Shown here piece by piece: positions 1 to 12,500 of a stretch of 64,000 bases of DNA. This stretch comes from Cordylochernes scorpioides (Eukaryota > Arthropoda > Arachnida > Pseudoscorpiones > Chernetidae), in the NCBI GenBank assembly GCA_030710605.1, contig CP092872.1:3449858-3513857 (forward strand). The letters run 5' to 3'. The translations under genes were made by a program, and so were the position numbers. How positions within the stretch are numbered: the first letter of the stretch is position 1; the number at the start of each line of letters is the position of its first letter. The notes under the pieces are model-generated. The model saw nothing but the letters and a program-made list of their open reading frames with translations. It was not told where the DNA came from and made no database searches.

Positions 1-206
1 TATAATCTATAATCCAAATTTTGCCTGTGGTTCACTATACCCATGGTTCGTTATAGCCATAGTACACTGTATTATAAAATAAAATTGTGCTTTATCACTT
101 AAATTCTTGGTGTTTAGTGGAGCTATGGGGAAATATTTTAAGAATTGTTTGTTTATTTGTTATAAAGTAAATAACGCTTCCAGGGTCAAGTTTCTTGTTC
201 TATAGA

Positions 207-403
207 TTATAAACACAAGGTAATAAGACACCAAATCCAAATAAATAAATAGTGTGTGATGTTTCAGTAACATCATTGTTACCATCTTCAGACAAAAGTA
301 CTATATCATTTAGTACTTTTGTCTGAAGATGGTAATAACGTTGTTACTGAAACGTCACACACTATTTATTTATTAGGATTTGGTGTCTTATTACCTTGTG
401 TTT
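207..403. mobile_element. MITE-D foldback
   Basis: Two ~95-bp arms meet at tactatatcatttagta: aacacaaggtaataagacac...gacaaaagta and its complement to gtcttattaccttgtgtttt. Confidence 0.88.
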
Positions 404-475
404 TAAGAATTGTTTGTTTATTTGTGTTTGCAGACTTCACTGCTACAATGGATGTTGTGACTCCGTGTGTTCCAG

Positions 476-561
476 GTGACCATGCGTATCACCTCCTTCA
501 TCTTAAATGGATTCATTCTTCGCTATCTCTCTCAAGAAACCCTCGGGATCATCAATGTCAG
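476..561 (+). CDS. RFT1: RFT1 exon (first visible), N-terminal membrane segment
   Basis: The acceptor tgtgttccag precedes GTG ACC ATG and the donor is AG|gtcagt. The 86 nt run from phase 0 to two leftover bases. They encode [11 protein letters not shown] then [17 protein letters not shown], which matches the start of the family after the initial short exon. The in-frame sequence upstream of the acceptor contains a stop, which supports a splice boundary here. Confidence 0.9.
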
Positions 562-3500
562 GTCAGTGCACCATCCTAACTGGGGGATTTTGTTACAAGT
601 AAATAAGACCTAATCCAAATAATTTAATAGTGTGTGTGACATTTCGGCAACAACATTGTCACCATCATCAGACAAAAGAATAAATTTTATTATAATAAAC
701 ACAAGGTAATAAGACCAAATCCAAATAAATAAATAGTGTGTGACGTTTCAGTGTTGTTACCATCTTCAGACAAAAGTACTGAATGAGAAATTTTACCACA
801 GCATGTTTTAAATAGCTACTGTTATCAAGTGTGTAAACAAGATAACAGATAAAAAGAAGATATTTATCTGAGAAACACAGAATATTATTCTTAGAATTAA
901 AAGTGGAAAAAAATATATTTTTTTTTTCAATTTCTCATTCAGTACTTTTGTCTGAAGATGGTAACAACGCTGTTATGAAAACGTCACACACTATTTATTT
1001 ATTTGGATTTGGTCTTATTATCTTGTGTTTATAATCTATAATCCAAATTGTGCCTTATCAATTTTATTAAAATAATTATATTTATTTTAATATATTATAA
1101 TAATTATTAAAAACAAAGTAGGCATATCCTTTTTTTTTTTGCTTATTCTTAGTACATGTGGTACAGGCCATGATAATCATGGTGGGTAGAAGTAGGCTAC
1201 TGCTTTTACTGTAAGTGCACCACATGTCTACACATGTGAAAAGCAGTTCACTTTGCACTTACAAAAGTCCCATTTGGTCACTTGCACTCGCTGGTGGGGT
1301 TGAACTTTTTCAAGAATCGGGGGCCATTGGAGCATTATTTTTTTCAAACATAAAAAGTGTCCAATGCGGGAATCGAACCTGGATCGTAGCGGTGTAAAAC
1401 CAATGGTTTAGACCATCCATCCACCGACCCCCAGGCATATCTTGACCAGGAGCATATGTGCTTTTCATATTTTAATATTTAAACATTTTATTCTTTTGTC
1501 TGATGATGGTGACAATGCTGTTGCCGAAATGTCACACACTATTAAATTATTTGGATTAGGTCTTAATTTCTTGTATTATAATCTATAATCCAAATTGTGG
1601 TTTATCAATAGGGAGATTTTGTGTTCTTTCTCTCTCCCACCTCTGTGTCCTTCTAACCTTATTTGGAATTATGTGAGTTGAAAATCTCTGACTACAGAGT
1701 TTATCTATTTGTAGGAAGTATGTATAGAGGGTCGGTGGAAGGATGGTCTAAACCGTTGGTTTTTGACCGCTACGACCCAGGTTTGATTACTGTATTGGGC
1801 ACTTTTTTCTGATTTTAAAGAAAAATGCTTCAATAGACCTCTATTCTTGTAAAAGTCCAACCCCACCAATGAGTGCAAATAACCAAACGGGGCTCTGGCA
1901 CATTTGTAAGTGCAAAGTCAAACTGCTTTTCACATGTGTAGACATGTGGTGCACTCACAGTAAAAGCAGTCGCCTACTTCCACCAACCATGATTATCATG
2001 GCCTGTACCACGTGTATTAGGAATAATTAAAAAAAAAAAATGTCAGAAAGGCTTCAGAAATTGCTAGAGAGGTTTTTGACTGACTAGACCAATCCTATCA
2101 CCAAAAAATGTCCATCTATCGGCCTATATGTTTGACTTAAAAAAGAGCATGATTCAATACATCTCTATGTAAACCTCCATGTTATCTAGATAACTGTTGT
2201 CAACCATTTGTTCATTACGAATGTCTGCGCAGGCTGCTGCTCCTCTACTCCACTACCCAGTTCCTGAGCAGGGAGGCCTTCCGCAGAGCTTGTCTCACCA
2301 ACAGTCATGCCACCAAGTGGCCGCAGGTGGCCAATCTGGTCTGGCTCTCGTAGGTTGACTTAACTCCCTGCTACAACATTCCTACTGGGGTTGTACCTGG
2401 CTCTTTAACTCTGTTGTTGTAGACATCATTTGCATTGTTTACATTTACATTTTCTATGCAGATAATTTTTATTTTTAAATTTGCATAATATCATTTATTT
2501 TAACCTCTTATTTATTATTTCTCGATATGTACAAATACATGACGCTTTACATGTATTTTAGAAGATAAGAAAGAAGAACATGACGCTTTACATGTATTTT
2601 AGAAGATAAGAAAGAAGAACATGAAGCTTTACATGTATTTTAGAAGATAAGAAAGAAGAACATGACACTTTACATGTATTTTAGAAGATAAGAAAGAAGA
2701 ACATGACGCTTTACATGTATTTTAGAAGATAAGAAAGAAGAACATGACGCTTTACATGTATTTTAGAAGATAAGAAAGAAGAACATGACGCTTTACATGT
2801 ATTTTAGAAGATAAGAAAGAAGAACATGAAGCTTTACATGTATTTTAGAAGATAAGAAAGAAGAACATGACACTTTACATGTATTTTAGAAGATAAGAAA
2901 GAAGAACATGACGCTTTACATGTATTTTAGAAGATAAGAAAGAAGAACATGACGCTTTACATGTATTTTAGAAGATAAGAAAGAAGAACATGACGCTTTA
3001 CATGTATTTTAGAAGATAAGAAAGAAGAACATGAAGCTTTACATGTATTTTAGAAGATAAGAAAGAAGAACATGACGCTTTACATGTATTTTAGAAGATA
3101 AGAAAGAAGAACATGTCGCTTTACATGTATTTTAGAAGATAAGAAAGAAGAACATGTCGCTTTACATGTATTTTAGAAGATAAGAAAGAAGAACATGACG
3201 CTTTACATGTATTTTAGAAGATAAGAAAGAAGAACATGAAGCTTTACATGTATTTTAGAAGATAAGAAAGAAGAACATGACGCTTTACATGTATTTTAGA
3301 AGATAAGAAAGAAGAACATGACGCTTTACATGTATTTTAGAAGATAAGAAAGAAGAACATGACGCTTTACATGTATTTTAGAAGATAGTCTATGGTCTAG
3401 CAAATGATGTACATAACTAAAAAAGGACTATTGTCTTTAAGACAATGACAATCTCCCTATTCACAAGTCAGGGAGAAGAGCTTCTTTTATAAGAGGACAA

Positions 3501-6500
3501 TGGTACAAGCTTTGGGCAAGATTCGTAGTCTTGCTTGAAAACTTGTACCATCGTCCACTTATAAAAGAAGTTTTATCTCCCCAACTTATGTTTCTTCTTC
3601 TTTTGTCTTTGTTAATATTGAGGGAATCCTTCATAGAAAGTTAGCTCTTTTTGGATTATATATTTATAATCCTTAACATGTTGTTGTTGTTTCTTATCCC
3701 CTTGTGTAAAGATTACACAAATTCCATGAGTTCATGCTCCTCAAGCTGTTTTATGATAAGCAGTGGCCTCTCCCAAAGGTCCTGTTTAGTGCATCTAATG
3801 CAAGCTGTGTTCTGGAGCTGTAGGTGCCAAGCTACATTTTGGGCAAGTGGGGTAGATTTTGTTGTTATTTTCTATCTTCAATGGCTTGAGATGGCCTGTT
3901 CTAAATTCTCATTCCATGAGATAATTCTTAACATGATTATAAACACAAGGTAATAAGACACCAAATCCAAATAAATAAATAGTGTGTGACGTTTCGGTAA
4001 CAGTGTTGTTACCATCTTCAGACAAAAGTACTGAATGAGAAATTTTACCACAGCATGTTTTTAATTAGTTACTGTTATCAAGTGTATAAACAAGATAGCA
4101 GATAAGAAGAAGATAGTTATCTGAGAAACACAGAATATTATTCTTAGAATTAAAAGTGGAAAAACCCAAACATGATCTTTGTAGCCCTTTGTATCGAAGT
4201 AAAAATTTATATGAAAGAGCTGAAATTTTCTGCACATTTTTTGGGAAAGAGGCAGCTCCAGTACCATGTAAAAATAATTATAAGAATAGGCTCTCTTTTG
4301 AATAGAAAAAAAACCTCTACTATAGCCTCTGTTTGATGAAAAAAAAGTATTCTTCTTTCTTATCTCCACTCAATCATATTAGGGTATCAAGTTGTGACCC
4401 TTGATGGTGTCTGTTTGACAACCATCATGACTGGGTGAAGTAGAATGCGTCTTATTTTGTCATTAAGACTGGGAGCACTACTCAGAGGCAGGCCACAGAC
4501 TTTGCTTCAAAAGAAATGGCCGCCTCTGACATGAGGAACAGACGCCATGTGCAGCCGCTCCTAACAAAGTAGTAAAGAAACACATACCATCAAGGTTTTT
4601 TTATAAATTATCATTCCATTGTATAGTTAGTTATACAAGGTCATTGAGACACTGAATTCATGGAACAAATTTATAATCTTGGTAGAGTTGGTATTGTAGT
4701 GTATCTATCTATTGGTTGCCTCAAATCTAAGACATCATAAAATATAAGTCTTCTTCTTCTTGTTTCTTATCTCCACTCAATCATATTAAGGTATCAAGCT
4801 TGTAGAGCTTGTTGATGGTGTCTGCCGGGGAAGAGTAGAGCTCATCAATGGATGAGTCAATACAGTTAATAATGTCTTCTTCTTTCTACCCAGGCCCCAA
4901 GATGTCCAAACAAACGACATTGGAAACAAGCTTAGATAGGGATAAAGATATCAAAGATCTGATAAATGCACTCACCAAAAGGCTGGATAGCTGGGGTGAG
5001 AGGCTGGAATCCCGTCTTTCGGCAATCGACGATAGAGTAGAAAATATAAACCAAAGACTGCAACAACTAGAGGAATCTTCTGCCGTTACAAAGGTAGCAC
5101 TCTCTCAAAACTCCAAAAAAATAAAAGACTTAGAAGACCAGCTTGAATACTTGGATGCAAAGAGCAGAGAAAGGAACCTCATTTTTTATGGAATAGAACA
5201 AGATAATAACGAGGACTGCCGAGAACGGATACGGAAGGTTATCGAAGAAAATATGCAAACAAAGGAGAAGATAAACATCACGCGATGCCACTGATTATCC
5301 AGAAAACCCGGTGCACCGATCCTGATTGAAGTCCCAGAACAAAACGATAGATCAACTCTATTTAAAGCTGCTTTCAATTTAAGAGGAACTAAGATATCAC
5401 TATCGAAAGACTATAGCATGAAGACGAGAGAACAACGGCGCGTTTTGAATGTCAAAAGAAGAGAACTCGTCGAAAGAGGCACTCTAGCTAAGCTAAGGGA
5501 CAACAAATTAATAATTAATGACATAGCATATAAGGTCTGTGATGGACAAATTGTAGATGCCAATGGACATTCATTGTAGCAAGCAGTTAGGAAACAATCA
5601 CTTGTAAATAGTCAACCCAACGATACCTTTTCACTGACCTGCTGGAACGTTAACGGGCTGTATAGACTCAATTCAGTTTTTCCTCTTCTTTATAGTCACT
5701 TAGAGAGATACGAAATATTTGCTTTGACCGAAACCTGGTGTGACCATCACTTAAAAAACGGCCCCAGAGGATTCCACTTATTCGAATCACTGGCAACTAG
5801 AAGCTCCAAACTGGGAAGATGCTCGGGTGGAATAATAGTAGGAATTAAAAATAAACTAAAAACTATGTTGGAGAAAGTCGTTGTAGAGCATAATTGGATA
5901 TCTATACCTTTCAAGCGTTGTTTCAACATACAAATTTGTTATATATTTACATATATTTCTCCAAACGAATCTCAACTGTCAAACTTCATTACTTTATCCA
6001 AACATGTCGAAGATAGGTTGGCTAACGGCTATGAAATAGTTCTAGCGGGTGACATAAACATCCGTACCGGCACCTATGGATACCTACACAACCCACTAGA
6101 ACGTCCCTTACTTCTTTCACCTGAACGCAAATCTAGAGACCCAGTGCTTTCCAAACATTGGGAACAACTCATAAACTTCCTAGATAATAATCTACTGACA
6201 ATAATTAATGGCAGAACTATAAGTGACAAAACTGGAAACTGCACATTTATCTCAAGTCGTGGCTCATCTGTTGTCGATTATTTTATTGTCTCATATTCCC
6301 TGCTGGAGCACGTTGTTGACCTCAAAGTAGATAATAACCCATACTCGGACCACCTTCCACTAACAATAAACATGTCTAACTTATCTAATCTCAAACGAAC
6401 GAAAGAAACCGTCTATCCCTGCTTTGAAAGATACAGATGGGCACCTGATAACACATCCCTCTTTTCGCAGAATCTTGACAACAATCAAGTCTCTACAGAC

Positions 6501-9500
6501 CAGAATCTTGACAGCCTAGTTAATACATTTTCTAAACAAATACTAAACGCAATGCTTGCTGCAGATATGCGCATTAAGGTCAGACCTGGCCGCCCAAAAT
6601 CGAAACCCTGGTATAGCAGGGAATGCTATTTAGCCAAAAAATCTGCTAAGGCAAGCCTCACAACCTTTAAGGAAACGAACACTGACGTAGACCGCAATAT
6701 TTATGTCTCAAATAGGAAAAGGTACACGACCTTAATAAACTTCAACAAGAAAAAATATCTTCAGGAAAAACAAGAACTTCTTAAAAATGCCCGTGACTCC
6801 GCAAACTTTTGGAAAACTATAGCTACCTTGAAAGACAAAAGCTATATACAAGGAAATATAACAATTTTAGAGTGGCAATGCTTTTACAACAAACTGCTCT
6901 CTGCTGAAACGACGATAGGAAGCGACCTATCTACTCTCTCACGAATTGATCCTGAACTCTACTGTGAAATCTCCATAACAGAAATAACTAGAGAAATCTC
7001 CAGTCTGGCAAATGAAAAAGCTTGTGGCGCTGACAAAATTCCGAATGAAGCATTAAAGACCCTACCTTTCGAACACCTTGTTACTCTAAAAAATATATTC
7101 AACAGAATCATTAATTCTGGTTCATATCCCTTAATATGGTCTAAATCTATCATCCATCCTATTTTTAAAAGCGGTGACCGGGATAATCCATCAAACTACC
7201 GCGGAATTGCCCTTATTAGTAATCTGTCAAAACTTTTCACATCAATACTAAAATCGCGATTACGCAACTGGATTGAAGGTAGATCAATTATTCCAGAAAA
7301 CCAGGCCGGATTCAGAAAAGGCTACTCCTGTCAAGATCACATATTCACACTGTTGTCCTTGATACAGCTGACTCTCAGACGTAAAAGAAGAAAACTCTAT
7401 GCTTTTTTTGTGGACCTAAAAAAGGCTTTTGACACTGTTCCCCACTCACTTCTGTGGTCAAAATTGGGTGAATTAGGTCTGGATTTCCGCTTTGTTAACC
7501 TTATTAGGAACTACTTCGAACAAATGACAACGACGGTGAGATGGAATGGACTATTTACTGAACCCATCAAAATCCGATCGGGAGTGTTACAAGGAGAACC
7601 CTTATCACCCTATCTATTTATACTCTTTGTAACTGATTTAATCAACATTTTTAATGACTCTACTCTACCAGGCATATACCTCCCTAATTTTGGAACGGTC
7701 CACCTTTTGATGTATGCCGACGACATAATTCTCATAGGAGAATCAAAAATCAATCTACAAATAAAAATCAACATGTTGAAAAAATACTTCGAAACAAATC
7801 ATCTAACCCTGAACGAATCAAAATCCAAGATAATGGTTTTCCGAAATGGTGGCCGCCCTGCAAAATCGGACAAATGGTTCTGGGGAGACCAACTGTTGAC
7901 AGTGACATCGAAATATCTCTATCTTGGCTATCCCCTCACAACAACAATCTCGTTTAGTCAAGTGGCTTCATACTTTAAAGGCAAAGCGCTTGCAGCTACC
8001 GGCGAAGTATGGAAAATTATGGAGAAATCCAGGTTGAATTCATTTGGTTCATCAATGAAACTATTAGACTCGATTATCCTGTCAACTCTGCTGTATTCTG
8101 CTCCAATTTGGGCAAACGAAAAGTACAAAATCTTGGACCAAATTCAGAATAACTATCTCCGACGACTATTGAACTTGCCGAGTAACACACCAGGCTACAT
8201 ACTACGCATGGAAACCGGACGCTTCTCACTAGGAGTCACAGCAACCAAACTAATTCTAAAGTTCTGGTTAAGAATATTAAAAATGGAAAAATCCAGATTG
8301 CCCGCAATCTGTCTAGCCCAATTATGGGAAACGTCCACTCTGACGAATACCTTTATAGGTTTTACAGAAAATTTAATGAATATCCTAAACTCAACTGGAT
8401 TCATGTGGTTAAAGAATTGTTCAGACCCCAATATTCTACAGAAAGCAATACCTCAAATTATCAGAATCACTATAGAACAGTCTATCCAAACCGATCAATA
8501 AAGAATAACCAATTCGAAGCTACACACACACTACAAATATTTACATAAAACATTCGCAGCAGAGAACTATCTACTAAGTGAACTCCCACTGCCGGCTAAA
8601 CGCCTCATTGCGCAATTGAGAATTCTATTTGTTTTATATCGAGAAGACCATATAAAATATCTAAGGACAGAAGACTTGTATTGCCAACTATGCAAAAATA
8701 GAACCGAAAATGAATTAGAACATTATATATTTGAATGCATGCCTCTTGACACGGAAAGAAAAATACTCTTCTCTAAGATAGGCCATACACACTTCACATT
8801 ATATTCTTTATTATCCAACTTTATAGACAATAGTTCAGTAGCTCTAAATCTATATAACTTCCATAAAAATGCTGTAAAAAAGAAAGACTTAACCGAACAT
8901 TCAAACATACCAAAAATTTCTGTTTGATGAGAAAGACTGAACCAACATCCAATTATTTGTTTAGGCAGATACGATAAGTTAACAATGATAAAACGGTGTT
9001 TACCTTACAACCCTGAACACGAGGATTTCCTGGGAAATCTCTTAAAGATTTCTTAAAAAATACATGGCCCACCTGTGCTGTGTGAGAGCTTAAATGGTCT
9101 TGTTCCATATGTAAATACCTGTTTTCTTTCCTCTTTTCGCTCTCCACTTCTCCCATCCATATTTCCAAAATTTTTTTTTTTTTCTTTTTTTGATTTTTTT
9201 TATTCTTCTTATTTTTTTATTCTTTCTTATAATCTGTATATATTTACCAAATGTATATAATCTTTCTCCATTTTTTATTTCCCACTTTCATAGGTTTCTC
9301 CGTTTTGTAACCCCATGGAGAATCCTCTGTAAGACCTGTGTGTCTTAATAAAGGCTTTTGTGTGTGTGTGTGTGTGTCTTCTTCTTTCTTATCTCCACTC
9401 AATCATATTAAGGTATCAAGCTTGTAGAGCTTGTTGATGGTGTCTGCCTGGGAAGAGTAGAGCTCATCAATGGATGAGTCAATACAGTTAATAATGTCTT

Positions 9501-12500
9501 CTTCTTTCTTATCTCCACTCAATCATATTAAGGTATCAAGCTTGTAGAGCTTGTTGATGGTGTCTGCCGGGGAAGAGTAGAGCTCATCAATGGATGAGTC
9601 AATACAGTTAATAATGTCTTCTTCTTTCTTATCTCCACTCAATCATATTAAGGTATCAAGCTTGTAGAGCTTGTTGATGGTGTCTGCTGGGGAAGAGTAG
9701 AGCTCATCAATGGATGAGTCAATACAGTCAATAATGTGTCTTGGGGTTGCAGGTTGAGATAAGTCTTTATTTTGACAAATACAACCAAACTTCAGCACAT
9801 ACACCTTATATATATATCCTTTATATATTTACATAACATTTCTTTTCTCTAATGCAAAAATATAAATACAGTAGAACCTCCCTGTAAAGGACAACACCTA
9901 ATTGCAAAGCCAAAGTGTCCTTTAGAGAGAGGTGTCCTCTTACTAGAGAGTTTCTAAATAGTAAAAATGATAATTTTGCAAATGGAAACTGTCCTTTGTG
10001 GAGAGGTGTCTTCTAGGGTGGTGTCCTTTCTCATGGAGGTTCTACTGTATTGTGATGAAAACTGTTCTTTGTAGAGAGGTGTCCTCTAGCGGGAGTGTCT
10101 CTCGTGGAGGTTCTACTGTATTGTGATGAAAACTGTTCTTTGTGGAGAGGTGTCTTCTAGCGGGAGTGTCTCTCGTGGAGGTTCTACTGTATTGTGATGA
10201 AAACTGTTCTTTGTGGAGAGGTGTCTTCTAGCGGGAGTGTCTCTCGTGGAGGTTCTACTGTATTGTGATGAAAACTGTTCTTTGTGGAGAGGTGTCTTCT
10301 AGCGTGGTGTCCTTTCTCATGGAGGTTCTACTGTATATACATATTTACGGAATTTCTCTTAGAAAAAGAAAGAGAACAAATCAGCATATAGAATCACTAC
10401 AGGTATATAGATCCTGTCTTGAGGCTCCCATACATTCCAAGAGGTGGTCTGGTGAGGCCTCTCTGTAGAATAATAAATACAGGTTGGGAAATTCTGGTCC
10501 AGTAGATGGTGCATTGTGGGAAGACACCATTATGGAAAAGGAAATGTCTTGTATGGCTGTCAGTAGGTGCCAATGAAAATGGTACAAAACTCCTGAAATC
10601 TACAAGTTGTTGTTGTTGTTTCTTATCCCCTTGTGTAAAGTTACAACTTCTTCTTTCTTATCTACACTCAATCATATTAAGGTATCAAGCTCGTAAAGCT
10701 TGAGACTTTTGATGGTGTCTGCTGGGGAAGAGTAGAGCTCATCTTACACGAATTCCATGAGTTCATGCTCCTTGAGTGCAATCTACAAGTTGCTGTTGTT
10801 TCTTATCCCCTTGTGTAAAGATTACACGAATTCCATGAGTTCATGCTCCTCTAGTTGTTGTTGTTTCTTATCCCCTTGATTACACAAATTCCATGAGTTC
10901 ATGCTCCTCTAGTTGTTGTTGTTTCTTATCCCCTTGATTACACAAATTCCATGAGTTCATGCTCCTCTAGTTGTTGTTGTTTCTTATCCCCTTGTGTAAA
11001 GATTACACGAATTCCATGAGTTCATGCTCCTCTAGTTGTTGTTGTTTCTTATCCCCTTGATTACACGAATTCCATGAGTTCATGCTCCTCTAGTTGTTGT
11101 TGTTTCTTATCCCCTTGATTACACGAATTCCATGAGTTCATGCTCCTCTAGTTGTTGTTGTTTCTTATCCCCTTGATTACACAAATTCCATGAGTTCATG
11201 CTCCTCTAGTTTTTGTTGTTTCTTATCCCCTTGATTACACAAATTCCACGAGTTCATGCTCCTCTAGTTGTTGTTGTTTCTTATCCCCTTGATTACACAA
11301 ATTCCATGAGTACATGCTCCTCTAGTTGTTGTTTCTTATCCCCTTGTGTAAAGATTACATGAATTCCATGAGTTCATGCTCCTCTAGTTGTTGTTGTTTC
11401 TTATCCCCTTGATTACACAAATTCCATGAGTTCATGCTCCTCTAGTTGTTGTTGTTTCTTATCCCCTTGTGTAAAGATTACACGAATTCCATGAGTTCAT
11501 GCTCCTCTAGTTGTTGTTGTTTCTTATCCCCTTGTGTAAAGATTACATGAATTCCATGAGTTCATGCTCCTCTAGTTGTTGTTGTTTCTTATCCCCTTGT
11601 GTAAAGATTACACGAATTCCATGAGTTCATGCTCCTCTAGTTGTTGTTGTTTCTTATCCCCTTGATTACACAAATTCCATGAGTTCATGCTCCTCTAGTT
11701 GTTGTTGTTTCTTATCCCCTTGTGTAAAGATTACACGAATTCCATGAGTTCATGCTCCTCTAGTTGTTGTTGTTTCTTATCCCCTTGATTACACAAATTC
11801 CACGAGTTCATGCTCCTCTAGTTGTTGTTGTTTCTTATCCCCTTGATTACACAAATTCCACGAGTTCATGCTCCTCTAGTTGTTGTTGTTTCTTATCCCC
11901 TTGATTACACAAATTCCACGAGTTCATGCTCCTCTAGTTGTTGTTGTTTCTTATCCCCTTGATTACACAAATTCCATGAGTTCATGCTCCTCTAGTTGTT
12001 GTTGTTTCTTATCCCCTTGATTACACAAATTCCATGAGTTCATGCTCCTCTAGTTGTTGTTGTTTCTTATCCCCTTGATTACACAAATTCCATGAGTTCA
12101 TGCTCCTCTAGTTGTTGTTGTTTCTTATCCCCTTGATTACACAAATTCCATGAGTTCATGCTCTCTAGTTGTTGTTGTTTCTTATCCCCTTGATTACACA
12201 AATTCCATGAGTTCATGCTCCTCTAGTTGTTGTTGTTTCTTATCCCCTTGATTACACAAATTCCATGAGTTCATGCTCCTCAAGTGCAATCTACAAGTTC
12301 CCATCGTATGTACATTCTACATCACCATGTGGCTGATGTGATCCCAGAGTCCCGATGACCTTGTGCTGGGGAGTAGTGCTACGTTGGACCTGGCTCCACC
12401 TGCTGTCTCGACCCCCGGACCTGGACTATGTCTGGGGGGTGGATGCCATGGTGGGTGGGGCCCTGCTGGAGTCTCTGGCGGAGCCCCTGTTTGTCTACGG

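Larger units (their letters stand above)
4888..9376 (+). mobile_element. Non-LTR retrotransposon (LINE), near complete
   Basis: The element is 4489 bp, flanked by the 13-bp direct repeat tcttcttctttct (4875-4887 and 9377-9389). It starts ACCCAGGCCCC just 14 nt before the ORF1 ATG and ends in AATAAAGGCTTT and a (TG)n tail. It carries a coiled-coil ORF1, an apurinic-type endonuclease, a reverse transcriptase and a C-terminal zinc knuckle, all in one frame interrupted by three stops. It is inserted into a SINE-A tail within an RFT1 intron, in sense. The clade is not assigned. Confidence 0.92.

Noticed and set aside
319..579. 86-codon frame over the first RFT1 exon
   Set aside because: It is in the wrong frame and starts in a MITE-D arm; the spliced frame at 476-561 gives the family motif.
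2539..3385. CRISPR-like array
   Set aside because: Units are contiguous with no variable spacers; the genome is eukaryotic. The same applies to the arrays at 10602, 39950, 54770 and 56371.
4848..4901. ATG at 4848 as the LINE ORF1 start
   Set aside because: It lies in the flanking SINE-A and target duplication, outside the element that begins at 4888; ATG 4902 is native.
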